A stretch of 31,951 nt of DNA from Bacillota bacterium (lineage in GTDB: Bacteria > Bacillota > Clostridia > Oscillospirales > Acutalibacteraceae). The translations under genes were made by a program, and so were the position numbers. The DNA lies in the NCBI GenBank assembly GCA_023397245.1, contig JAEWUH010000204.1, positions 1-31,951 of the forward strand. The letters run 5' to 3'. The notes beneath the pieces are model-generated. The model was not told where the DNA came from. It saw nothing but the letters and a program-made list of their open reading frames with translations, and searched no databases. Positions 14,819 through 22,974 of the stretch are shown here, piece after piece. How positions within the stretch are numbered: position 1 is the first letter of the stretch; each line of letters starts with the position of its first letter.

Positions 14819-15112
14819 ATGCTGAAGCTGCCTCTTTGTCCTTACTGCGGCGCGCGTTTTTTCTACCCCGACGTGAAAAAAAACAGGGGCAGAACCGGAA
14901 CCTGCCCGCACTGCAAAAAAGAGTTCCGAATCCTGCGGGGCGGGAGCACGGTCCTACTGTTTACCGCCGCGCTTCTGGCAATCGTCGGCACGAACTGTTT
15001 TTTCCTTACGCTCCCATCCGTCAGTATTTCCTTTCTTTTGATCATTACGGCGATCGGCGTCACGGTAACATGGTTCCTGATTCCTTTTACCGTTCGATAT
15101 AAAACCCGATAA
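14819..15112 (+). CDS. Small zinc-ribbon membrane protein, unknown function (second of pair)
   Basis: A 97-residue protein with CPYC (7-10) and CPHC (29-32) forming a zinc ribbon, then two membrane segments (about 44-64 and 68-90) and a short basic tail. TAGGAG lies 7 bases before the ATG, and only 9 bases separate it from the preceding gene, so they form one unit. The ribbon would face the cytoplasm if the basic tail follows the positive-inside rule. No enzyme motif is visible. Confidence 0.8.
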   Translation: MLKLPLCPYCGARFFYPDVKKNRGRTGTCPHCKKEFRILRGGSTVLLFTAALLAIVGTNCFFLTLPSVSISFLLIITAIGVTVTWFLIPFTVRYKTR

Positions 15113-15168
15113 CTTATCCGAAAAAACAGGCTGCATGGACGGCGATACAGGGTAAATAAGAAAAATAT

Positions 15169-15183
15169 TACATACGGTATGTA
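15169..15183. promoter_or_regulatory. Palindrome just upstream of gyrB
   Basis: TACATAC-G-GTATGTA is a perfect 7+7 palindrome about 20 bases before the gyrB start, overlapping a TATAAT at 15182-15187. It may be an operator. The TATAAT would start transcription inside the Shine-Dalgarno, so it is probably not the gyrB promoter itself. Confidence 0.4.
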
Positions 15184-15203
15184 TAATAACTGGAGGGTTA
15201 AAC

Positions 15204-17144
15204 TTGGAGTTTAGCGAAATCACGCAGACACAGCAAAAATATGATGAAAATCAGATACAGGTGCTGGAAGGGCTTGAGGCGGTCCGCAAGCGTCCCGGAA
15301 TGTATATCGGTTCCACCGGCCCGCGCGGACTGCACCATCTCGTTTACGAAATCGTGGACAACGCGATTGACGAGGCACTGGCGGGCTACTGCGATAAAAT
15401 CGACGTAAAAATCCTTCCGGGAGACATCATCAGCGTACTGGACAACGGGCGCGGAATCCCGGTCGGCATCCAGCATAAAATGGGAATTCCCGCGGTAACC
15501 GTCGTTTTCACGGTGCTGCACGCGGGCGGAAAATTCGGCGGCGGCGGCTACAAGGTCTCCGGTGGTCTGCACGGTGTGGGCGCGTCCGTTGTGAACGCGC
15601 TTTCCGAGTGGCTGGAGGTGGAGGTCTGCAACGAAGGCTTCGTTTATTTCCAGCGTTTTGAACGCGGTAAAGCGGTGACCGAGCTGGAAAAGCGCGGCCC
15701 CACCGAAAAAACCGGCACGCTTGTGCGCTTTAAGCCGGATTCGGAAATCTTCCAGGAAACCACGGTTTTCGATTATGAAACCCTGCAGATCCGTCTGCGC
15801 GAACAGGCGTTTCTAAATGCCGGCGTGCATATCGAGCTGGTTGACGAGCGCGACCCGGAAAACCGTATTCAGAATAATTTCTGTTACGAAGGCGGCATCA
15901 GCAGCTTTGTGGATTATATCAATAAGAAAAAGGCGGTGGAGGTCGTCCACCCGGATATCATCCACTTTGCAACAGTTGCGCCGGATAATTCCGCCACCGC
16001 GGAAATTGCCATGCAGTACAACGATTCTTACAACGAACTGATGCTTTCGTTCGCCAATAATATCCATACCACGGACGGAGGCACGCACGAAGACGGCTTC
16101 AAGCGTTCCCTTACCCGCGTGATGAACGACTATGCCAGAAAATATAATATCCTCAAGGAGAACGACAAGAACCTTTCGGGCGAAGACGTCCGCGAGGGTC
16201 TGACCGTGATTATCAGCGTCAAGATGAAGGAAGCCCAGTTTGAGGGCCAGACCAAGGCGCGCCTCGGCAACACCGAAATCGGCACGCTGGTAAGCAACCT
16301 GATTACCGATAAATTTACAACCTATCTGGAGGAAAACCCCGCCACCGCCCGCGCGATTTTCGATAAGGCGCTCGCCGCCTCCCGCGCACGCGACGCCGCG
16401 CGCAAAGCCCGCGACCTGGTGCGCCGCAAATCGGCACTGGAAAGCGCCGCCCTGCCGGGCAAGCTGGCCGACTGCCAGAGCCGGAACCCGGACGAAACCG
16501 AAATCTACATCGTGGAAGGAGATTCCGCCGGCGGCTCCGCCAAGGGCGGACGCGACCGGAAATATCAGGCCATCCTACCGCTTTGGGGCAAGATGCTCAA
16601 CGTGGAAAAGGCAAGGCTTGACAAGGTCTACGGAAACGAAAAGCTGATGCCGGTCGTCACCGCGCTGGGCTGCGGAATCGGCGAAGAGTTTGACCTGAAC
16701 AAGCTCCGCTACGGCAAAATCATTATCATGGCCGATGCCGATGTCGACGGCTCCCACATCCGCACGCTTTTGCTTACGTTCTTCTTCCGGTTTATGAAGC
16801 CGCTTGTGGAAGAAGGGCACGTCTATCTTGCGCAGCCGCCCCTTTTCCGGCTGACCAAGGGCAAAAACCACCAGTATGCGTTCAGCGATCAGGAGCGCGA
16901 CAAAATCATGGCCGAGCTGGGCAGCAATTATGAAATTCAGCGCTACAAGGGCCTTGGCGAAATGGATTCCGAGCAGCTCTGGGAAACCACGATGAACCCG
17001 GAAACCCGCACCATGCTGCGCGTGGAGGTGGAGGACGCCGCCGCTTCGGATGAAGCGTTCACCATCCTGATGGGCGACAAGGTCGAGCCGCGCCGCGAGT
17101 TTATCGAGAAGAACGCGAAGTACGTGCAGAATCTGGATATTTGA
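15204..17144 (+). CDS. gyrB: DNA gyrase subunit B
   Basis: A 646-residue ATPase subunit of gyrase. The GHKL ATP site is read from EIVDNAIDEALAGYC and the DNGRGIP motif, the lid from SGGLHGVGASVVNAL. The TOPRIM domain has EGDSAGGSAKGGRDR and DADVDGSHIRTLL. The segment before the TOPRIM core reads LPLWGKMLNVEKA where B. subtilis has LPLRGK (from memory). The start is TTG with GGAGGG 7 bases upstream. It pairs with gyrA at 19224, but three unrelated genes intervene. Confidence 0.98.
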   Translation: MEFSEITQTQQKYDENQIQVLEGLEAVRKRPGMYIGSTGPRGLHHLVYEIVDNAIDEALAGYCDKIDVKILPGDIISVLDNGRGIPVGIQHKMGIPAVTVVFTVLHAGGKFGGGGYKVSGGLHGVGASVVNALSEWLEVEVCNEGFVYFQRFERGKAVTELEKRGPTEKTGTLVRFKPDSEIFQETTVFDYETLQIRLREQAFLNAGVHIELVDERDPENRIQNNFCYEGGISSFVDYINKKKAVEVVHPDIIHFATVAPDNSATAEIAMQYNDSYNELMLSFANNIHTTDGGTHEDGFKRSLTRVMNDYARKYNILKENDKNLSGEDVREGLTVIISVKMKEAQFEGQTKARLGNTEIGTLVSNLITDKFTTYLEENPATARAIFDKALAASRARDAARKARDLVRRKSALESAALPGKLADCQSRNPDETEIYIVEGDSAGGSAKGGRDRKYQAILPLWGKMLNVEKARLDKVYGNEKLMPVVTALGCGIGEEFDLNKLRYGKIIIMADADVDGSHIRTLLLTFFFRFMKPLVEEGHVYLAQPPLFRLTKGKNHQYAFSDQERDKIMAELGSNYEIQRYKGLGEMDSEQLWETTMNPETRTMLRVEVEDAAASDEAFTILMGDKVEPRREFIEKNAKYVQNLDI

Positions 17145-17175
17145 GTTTTCATCCGAAGATGACAGACAGATTACT

Positions 17176-17206
17176 TTCTGTATATTATTTACTGAAATAT
17201 ACAGAA
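17176..17206. promoter_or_regulatory. Inverted repeat downstream of gyrB
   Basis: TTCTGTATATT (17176-17186) pairs perfectly over 11 bases with AATATACAGAA (17196-17206) around a 9-base loop, 31 bases past the gyrB stop. There is no T tail, so it could be a weak terminator, an mRNA 3' end stabiliser or an operator for the next gene. Confidence 0.45.
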
Positions 17207-17294
17207 TTAACATATAATTATAATAAACAAACCGTATAAAATAAACTTTTTTATACAGGCAAACCATGATAATTAAAAAGGAGAAAAATTTACA

Positions 17295-18020
17295 ATGAAA
17301 AATTTTCCGGAAGAACAGGATACCGCTTCTCAACCTCCTGAACCTCGGGGGGAACAGACCCCCGATCCGGCTCAGGAAAGGAAACTGGAAGAAGAATCCG
17401 GCGAAACGCTGCTGGATGAAGCCATTCCCGAAGAAACGGAAGAAGAAGAGGAAAATGTGGAATGGGACGGTTCCGAAGCGGAGCTGGTTGCCGACGAGGA
17501 CGCTTCCGAGTATGAGGAGCAGCAGACCGGCATAAAGCTCAAGTATGTTCTGACCTCCAAAGAAATTTTTTACGCGTTATTTACAACCCAGTACACCATG
17601 CGGCGAATTGTGCTTTCCGCGGCGGCGATCGTATTCTGTGTGATTACGGCCGCTGCGTCCCTGCAAAAAATGGGGGCCTCCTCGGAGCAGGGCATGGAGC
17701 AGCTTTTTGTGACCTGCATTATCCTGATCCTCCTTATTCCCGGTATGCCGCTTCTGCGGATGCTGTTCCAGTCCCGGCAGCTTGCGGACGGAAAAGAATC
17801 CCGGATGAAGATTTACCCCGACCATATCAGCATGGGTTCTGAGGAGACCCGGTGGGAAATCCCGCTGGACGGGAGCTGTGAACGTACGGTTTTCCACGAC
17901 CTGGTGATTCTCTACATAGGGGATAAAAATATGGTGGTTCTGCCCGTGCGCTGCGTGGATCCCAGCGTTCTGCCCGAAGTTCAGGCGATGATTTTCGCCG
18001 GTACGGAGCCGAAGCGCTGA
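17295..18020 (+). CDS. Membrane protein with acidic N-terminus, YcxB-like C-terminus (first of three)
   Basis: A 241-residue protein. Residues 1-78 are very acidic and probably disordered (a run of Glu at 47-53). Two membrane segments follow at about 103-123 and 134-155. The cytoplasmic C-terminus (RMKIYPDHISMGSEETRWEI onward) has the pattern of YcxB-like domains: a short beta sheet with an acidic/aromatic edge and a VLPVRCV strand. AAGGAG lies 10 bases before the ATG. Together with the next two genes it forms a tandem set with the same plan. Function is unknown. Confidence 0.75.
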   Translation: MKNFPEEQDTASQPPEPRGEQTPDPAQERKLEEESGETLLDEAIPEETEEEEENVEWDGSEAELVADEDASEYEEQQTGIKLKYVLTSKEIFYALFTTQYTMRRIVLSAAAIVFCVITAAASLQKMGASSEQGMEQLFVTCIILILLIPGMPLLRMLFQSRQLADGKESRMKIYPDHISMGSEETRWEIPLDGSCERTVFHDLVILYIGDKNMVVLPVRCVDPSVLPEVQAMIFAGTEPKR

Positions 18021-18092
18021 TTTCCGCCGGAGCTTTTTACAGCCTGCCGCAGAAAAATTTTTGCTAAAATCCGAAAAGAAGGAGGAAGCACC

Positions 18093-18659
18093 GTGCCGAC
18101 TTTTTACGAGGGCAGCCCGATTGCCGAAATAGAACAGACCGTGAGCGCAGACGAATGGGCCGGCGCGTATTATACCGCGCAGAGCACGCTTTTCCCCATT
18201 CGCCGGAGAGAGGTGAAGGCGGGCATCTGCGTGACCGCCGCCGTGCTCCTCGGCTCTATTATTCCGGTTTACCGCTTCCGGTTTTCCACCGTTGTGGGGC
18301 CGGTCTGTGGAATACTTTTTGCGCTGGCCCTGGCCGCGGCGTTCTATTTTTTTCAGCCGAACGAGATCAGGCGCTGGGGGCGGACGCTTTACCGCGCGAA
18401 CGCGCTGCTTTCCATTCCGGAGAAAATCACCGTTTACCGCGACAGCGTCATCATTGAAAATGAGCATGAAAAAATTCTGGAATACTGGACGGACTTTGCA
18501 AAGTGCGTTGAAACGAAGGACGCTTTTGTGATTGCCGGCGGTCTGGAGCGGAATCTGCTCACCATACAGAAGCGCGGGCTGCCAAAGGAGCAGACAGACG
18601 CCCTTTCCGTGCACTTTGCCAACACGTTTGCAACGCGGTACGAAAAGACCGGGCGCTGA
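18093..18659 (+). CDS. YcxB-like membrane protein (second of three)
   Basis: A 188-residue protein with two membrane segments (about 48-64 and 69-90) and a C-terminal beta domain with EKITVYRDSVIIENEHEKIL and FVIAGGLERNLLTIQKRGL. The pattern (short strand, charged hairpin, xxIPKR-like strand) resembles YcxB-like domains. The start is GTG with GGAGGAAG just upstream. Low identity to its neighbours suggests old duplications. No catalytic motif is visible. Confidence 0.75.
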   Translation: MPTFYEGSPIAEIEQTVSADEWAGAYYTAQSTLFPIRRREVKAGICVTAAVLLGSIIPVYRFRFSTVVGPVCGILFALALAAAFYFFQPNEIRRWGRTLYRANALLSIPEKITVYRDSVIIENEHEKILEYWTDFAKCVETKDAFVIAGGLERNLLTIQKRGLPKEQTDALSVHFANTFATRYEKTGR

Positions 18660-18672
18660 AGGAGGGGTTTGA

Positions 18673-19224
18673 TTGATTGAAAAGCCGATTACGGTAAGCT
18701 ACCTTACCACCGGGCCGGACTACGTCGATTTTAAAACCGCGGCGGCAAAAGCGGCCACAAGAAAATACGAAACCAATATTCTCCGCATTACCGGATGCGT
18801 TCTTGTTTTTGCCGCGCTGATTCTGCGGGCTTTTTTCAGCGGGAGCTTTATTCAGAACGTGGTTTATACCGTCATGGCGATCGTCGGCGTGTTCGTCGGC
18901 GCGTTTTACGATTCCATCGTGCGCTGCTTTATCCGCAAACGCGCGTTCAATGAATATGAAGCCAACAAAAAAAAGTTTATGGCGCAGACCGCAGAATTTG
19001 ACGAGGAAAAAATCACCTTGAAGACCGACCGCTACTCGGCCGCCCTTCCCTACGGGCTCTTTTTCAGGGCCTATGAGGACGAAAAGGTGTTTATTCTATA
19101 TACCGGAATGGACGAAATGCGGTTTATTCCGAAAAGAGCAATCAGCGAGCAGGAATGCACACAGATACAGAACATTCTCCGTACTAAACTTAATGAAAAA
19201 TATCAGCAAGAAGGTGCCCGTTAA
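18673..19224 (+). CDS. YcxB-like membrane protein (third of three)
   Basis: A 183-residue protein and the clearest YcxB-like member. It has an N-terminal strand ITVSYLTTGPDYVDF, two membrane segments (about 40-58 and 62-80), then EEKITLKTDRYSAALPYGLF and EKVFILYTGMDEMRFIPKRA. TTG start with GGAGGGG 5 bases upstream. Its TAA overlaps the gyrA ATG (TAATG), so gyrA translation may be coupled to it, which ties this unknown gene to gyrase expression. Confidence 0.8.
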   Translation: MIEKPITVSYLTTGPDYVDFKTAAAKAATRKYETNILRITGCVLVFAALILRAFFSGSFIQNVVYTVMAIVGVFVGAFYDSIVRCFIRKRAFNEYEANKKKFMAQTAEFDEEKITLKTDRYSAALPYGLFFRAYEDEKVFILYTGMDEMRFIPKRAISEQECTQIQNILRTKLNEKYQQEGAR

Positions 19225-21776
19225 TGGATGAGTTACTAGAGGATCAGAGAATTATAAACGTTGACCTTGAAAAGGAAATGAAAAAATCATTTCTGGATTA
19301 TTCAATGTCCGTTATTGTTTCCCGCGCCCTCCCGGATGTGCGAGACGGTTTAAAGCCGGTACACAGAAGAATTCTCTACACCATGTTTGAAAACAGCCTG
19401 TCCCCGGACAAACCCTACCGCAAATGCGCCGATACCGTCGGCTCCGTGCTGGGCCGCTATCATCCGCACGGCGACGCGTCCGTTTACGACGCGCTGGTGC
19501 GTCTGGCGCAGGATTTCTCCATGCGCTATATGCTGGTGGACGGACACGGAAACTTCGGTTCCGTGGACGGAGATCCGCCGGCTGCCTACCGTTACACCGA
19601 AGCCCGTATGAGCAAGGTAGCTGTGGAAATGCTTTCGGATATCGACAAGGATACCGTGGATTTCCAGCCGAACTACGACGACCGCTTAAAGGAACCCGTG
19701 GTTCTGCCCAGCCATTTCCCCAACCTGCTGGTAAACGGCTCCACCGGTATCGCCGTCGGCATGGCCACCAATATCCCGCCGCACAATATGAACGAAGTGA
19801 TCGACGGGATGTGCACGCTCATCGATAATCCCGACGCCACCCTCGACGAGCTGATGCAGCATATCAAGGGGCCGGACTTCCCCACCGGCGCGGTCATTAT
19901 GGGCCGTGCGGGCATCCGCGCCGCCTATGCCACAGGCCGCGGCCGCATTACCGTGCGCGCGCGGGCGGAAATCGAGGAAGAGAAAAACGGCCGTTTCAGC
20001 ATCGTCGTTACCGAGCTTCCCTATCAGGTCAACAAGGCAAGACTGATTGAAAATATCGCGGAGCTGGTAAAGGATAAGCGTCTGGATGGAATCTCCAACG
20101 TAGAGGATCATTCCGACCGCAACGGCATGCACATGGTCGTCAGCGTCAAGCGCGACGCCTCCCCGCAGGTCGTGCTCAACCAGCTTTACTCCTTTACGCA
20201 GATGCAGACCACCTTCGGCGTAAATATGCTCGCCATTGTGAACGGCGAGCCGAAAACCCTTACGCTCAGGGAGATGCTTGAGGAATATATCCGGTTCCAG
20301 GAAAGCGTTGTGCGCCGCCGCACCGAGTTTGAGCTGCGGAAGGCCGAAGAGCGCGCCCATATTTTAGAGGGTTTGAAAACCGCGGTCGACCATATCGACG
20401 AAGTCATCAATATTATCCGTTCCTCAAAATCCATACCGGAAGCGAAAAGCCGCCTGAGCGAACGCTTCGGCCTCGACGACCTCCAGACACAGGCCATCGT
20501 GCAGATGCCGCTCGGCCGTCTGACCGGCCTGGAGCGCCAGAAGCTGGAGGACGAGTTGAACGCGCTGGAAGCGAAGATCGCCGATTATAAGGATATTCTT
20601 GCAAGCGAGGAGCGCCTGCTCGGCATCGTAAAATCCGAGGCAATCGCCGTCAAGAGCAAGTTCGGCGACGAGCGCCGCACCGAGATCGCTGCGATCAGCG
20701 GCGAAGTCGATATTGAAGATCTGATCCCGCAGGAAGAATGCGTGATGACGCTGACCAGCTTCGGCTACGTCAAGCGCCAGAAGACCGACACCTACCGCAC
20801 GCAGCGCAGGGGCGGCCGCGGCATCAGCGGCATGACCCGCCGCGAAGAAGACGTCGCCACCGAAATGTTTGTCATCAACAGCCATGATTACGTGATGTTT
20901 TTCACCAATCTTGGCCGCGTTTACCGTTTGAAATGCTATGAGATTCCGGAGGGCTCCCGTGCCAGCAAGGGCATGAATATTGCCAATCTGCTGCCGATTG
21001 CGCAGGATGAAAGGGTAACCTCGATGATCCGTGTGCCGGAATTCGACGAGGAAAGCTATCTTGTGATGGTCACACGCAAGGGCGTGATCAAGCGCACCAG
21101 CCTGAGCGCCTACGACACCGCGCGCAAGGGCGGGGTTATCGCGATTGACCTTGACGAGGGCGACGAGCTCTGCTGGGTGCGCCTCACCGACGGCGACAGC
21201 CAGCTTCTGGTTGCCACGCACCTCGGCATGGCGATCCGCTTTGACGAAAACGATGTGCGCGCCATGGGCAGAACCGCCCGCGGCGTAAAGGCGCTTACGC
21301 TGAAAGAGGGCGATTCCGTAATCGGAATGAGCGTCTTGCGTGAGGACGGCCTTGTTCTCACCGTTTCCGAAACGGGCTACGGCAGGCTATCCCCCATCCG
21401 CGATTATCGCATGCAGTCCAGAGGCGGCAAGGGCCTGCTCAATTACCATGTGGAGAAATACGGAAATGTCGCCTCAATCAAGGTGGTTGACCTCGGCGAC
21501 GACGTGATTCTGATTGCTTCGGACGGCGTAATTATTCGTATTCAGGCAAATTCCATCCGCGAATGCGCAAGGCCCTCCAAGGGTGTGCGCGTCATGCGTT
21601 TGAGCGAGGACAGCAAGGTGGTTACCCTTGCCCGCACCGCCCATGAGGAAGGCGAGGAGGAAGACGAGCTCCCGCCGGACGAGGGCGACGCGGACGCCGG
21701 CGCAGACGAGACCGACGTCGGTGATGAAATCGAAACCGGTGAGGAATCCGGAGAATCCGGCCAGACCGAAGAATAA
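19224..21776 (+). CDS. gyrA: DNA gyrase subunit A
   Basis: An 850-residue subunit that cuts and rejoins DNA. The catalytic Tyr is Y124 in AAYRYTEARMS. The quinolone region reads HPHGDASVYDALVRLAQ, so A85 stands where E. coli has Ser83, with D89 matching Asp87. The GyrA box QRRGGRG starts the beta-pinwheel domain that wraps DNA. The last about 40 residues are a strongly acidic Asp/Glu tail. ATG start overlapping the previous stop. Confidence 0.98.
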   Translation: MDELLEDQRIINVDLEKEMKKSFLDYSMSVIVSRALPDVRDGLKPVHRRILYTMFENSLSPDKPYRKCADTVGSVLGRYHPHGDASVYDALVRLAQDFSMRYMLVDGHGNFGSVDGDPPAAYRYTEARMSKVAVEMLSDIDKDTVDFQPNYDDRLKEPVVLPSHFPNLLVNGSTGIAVGMATNIPPHNMNEVIDGMCTLIDNPDATLDELMQHIKGPDFPTGAVIMGRAGIRAAYATGRGRITVRARAEIEEEKNGRFSIVVTELPYQVNKARLIENIAELVKDKRLDGISNVEDHSDRNGMHMVVSVKRDASPQVVLNQLYSFTQMQTTFGVNMLAIVNGEPKTLTLREMLEEYIRFQESVVRRRTEFELRKAEERAHILEGLKTAVDHIDEVINIIRSSKSIPEAKSRLSERFGLDDLQTQAIVQMPLGRLTGLERQKLEDELNALEAKIADYKDILASEERLLGIVKSEAIAVKSKFGDERRTEIAAISGEVDIEDLIPQEECVMTLTSFGYVKRQKTDTYRTQRRGGRGISGMTRREEDVATEMFVINSHDYVMFFTNLGRVYRLKCYEIPEGSRASKGMNIANLLPIAQDERVTSMIRVPEFDEESYLVMVTRKGVIKRTSLSAYDTARKGGVIAIDLDEGDELCWVRLTDGDSQLLVATHLGMAIRFDENDVRAMGRTARGVKALTLKEGDSVIGMSVLREDGLVLTVSETGYGRLSPIRDYRMQSRGGKGLLNYHVEKYGNVASIKVVDLGDDVILIASDGVIIRIQANSIRECARPSKGVRVMRLSEDSKVVTLARTAHEEGEEEDELPPDEGDADAGADETDVGDEIETGEESGESGQTEE

Positions 21777-21788
21777 GGGGGCGGCTTT

Positions 21789-22451
21789 ATGAAGTTGAAA
21801 AAAGCGTCGGCGTTCCTGCTTGCTTTTGTGCTGTGCGCGTCTGTTCTGACGGGCTGCTGGAACCAAAAATCGCAGCCGGTTCAGGCACAGCCTGCCCAAT
21901 CGGGCAGCGCGGCCGTTTCCTCCAGCCCGGAGGTCAGCTCGCAGGCTTCCTCTGCGCCGGCGGAAAGCGAAGCTTCCAGCGTGGCTTCCGCCGGGAACGA
22001 ACCCGCAGAATCCCAGCCCGGCCAGGTTCTGGAAATACAGACCGACGACAAGGCGTTTAACGCAAAGTTTGCGGCCAACCCGATCGATAAGGCATACATC
22101 AAGGAAAACAACAATGCCATTTCGAACATCGATATGGTGAATGTATCCAACAAATACAGCGAGGTCTGGCAGAAAGAAATCGCCGGCGCTTACGCGCAGC
22201 TGAAAAAATACATGGCCACGGATTCCAGCATGAAGCCAAAAACCCTGCAAAAAGAGCAGGAGGACTGGGAAAACGGAAAAGCCGCGGCGATGAAGAAAAT
22301 CAGCGAGGAAGCGCAGGCCGCGGGGGGAAGCATGGCGGAGGTAAACGCGGCCTCCAAGGTCATGGATTATTACCGCAGCCGCGCCGCGCAGCTTTATAAA
22401 GAGCTTTACGGCTACAATAAGGATTTCACGTACGCGTACACGGGTAAATAA
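21789..22451 (+). CDS. Lipoprotein, probably with an LprI/DUF1311-like domain
   Basis: A 220-residue protein with a lipoprotein signal: KLKK, a hydrophobic stretch and lipobox LTGC (C23). Residues 24-80 are a Ser/Ala/Gln-rich linker. The C-terminal part (about 115-210) has W-x3-I-x2-AYAQLKKYM, QEDWENGKAAAM, a GGSMAEV turn and YRSRAAQLY. This spacing resembles the LprI/DUF1311 family, but the disulfide cysteines are absent, so the match is tentative. The start is 12 bases past the gyrA stop; it probably rides on the gyrA transcript. It should sit on the outer face of the membrane. Confidence 0.7.
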   Translation: MKLKKASAFLLAFVLCASVLTGCWNQKSQPVQAQPAQSGSAAVSSSPEVSSQASSAPAESEASSVASAGNEPAESQPGQVLEIQTDDKAFNAKFAANPIDKAYIKENNNAISNIDMVNVSNKYSEVWQKEIAGAYAQLKKYMATDSSMKPKTLQKEQEDWENGKAAAMKKISEEAQAAGGSMAEVNAASKVMDYYRSRAAQLYKELYGYNKDFTYAYTGK

Positions 22452-22460
22452 GGTGTTTTT

Positions 22461-22577
22461 ATGGATACTTTCACGGCATTTGGGTTTGTCGTACTATTAT
22501 TGATTTATGGCGCAATTATTTCGCGGGTAGTAAGGCTTATTGGCTCAAAAGTGTTGTGTAGTTTTAAACGGCGATAA
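22461..22577 (+). CDS. Possible 38-residue single-pass membrane peptide
   Basis: ATG to TAA gives 38 residues: MDTFTAFGF, a hydrophobic segment VVLLLIYGAII, then a basic C-terminus ending FKRR. It lies 9 bases past the lipoprotein stop with only a weak site (AAGGTG). The hydrophobic-then-basic plan fits a real small membrane protein, but chance ORFs of this size are common. It ends just before the repeat at 22583. Confidence 0.35.
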   Translation: MDTFTAFGFVVLLLIYGAIISRVVRLIGSKVLCSFKRR

Positions 22578-22582
22578 AATAA

Positions 22583-22862
22583 TATCTCTCTGTCATCTGC
22601 GGATGACATCTCCCTTTCGCAAGGGAGACAAGGAAAAGGGCGATACATTCTGCCTTAAACAAAAGCACAAAGCAAAATGCTTCACCGTCAATGAAGACCA
22701 TAATAAAAATTGACATAACCGCGTTTGATGGGGATACCTGGGGGATGCAAGGGGGATTGGATGGAGCCCTCCCGCCGGGAATTACCAATCCCCCTGCCGG
22801 GACTTTGCATACTTTCGTCCCGGAACGAAAGTATGGGCCCGCCCGGCCTGAGGGCAGCTAAA
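22583..22862 (+). repeat. Composite intergenic repeat, copy 4 (A - D - B)
   Basis: 22583-22630 is module A, almost identical to 172-220. 22687-22714 is module D with conserved GTCAAT/ATTGAC arms but a changed loop. 22738-22862 is module B, over 95% identical by eye to 4880-5003. Its second stem is ATACTTTCGT against ACGAAAGTAT, perfectly paired but with the outer pair switched relative to copy 1. The rest of the gap to 22974 is AT-rich and shares GTTAGCTAAGTGTA with 26720-26733 on the other strand. Confidence 0.88.
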
Positions 22863-22974
22863 TTATAGCACCTAGTTAGCTAAGTGTAGATTGTGTAGGC
22901 TCAGCTTATGTGAAAAACAAATAGTATTATATTTATATACTTATACAAAATGTAATCACGACTTGGAGTAAACA

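Noticed and set aside
15182..15187. TATAAT as gyrB -10 box
   Set aside because: Transcription would start inside the Shine-Dalgarno, leaving about 10 bases of leader, and no -35 lies at the right distance.
17577..18614. Long frame antisense to two YcxB-like genes
   Set aside because: The plus-strand genes have proper ribosome sites and membrane segments; the antisense product is His/Arg/Asn-rich and unlike a real protein.
21474..22250. Frame antisense to the gyrA end and lipoprotein
   Set aside because: It overlaps two well-supported genes and has no ribosome site or motif.
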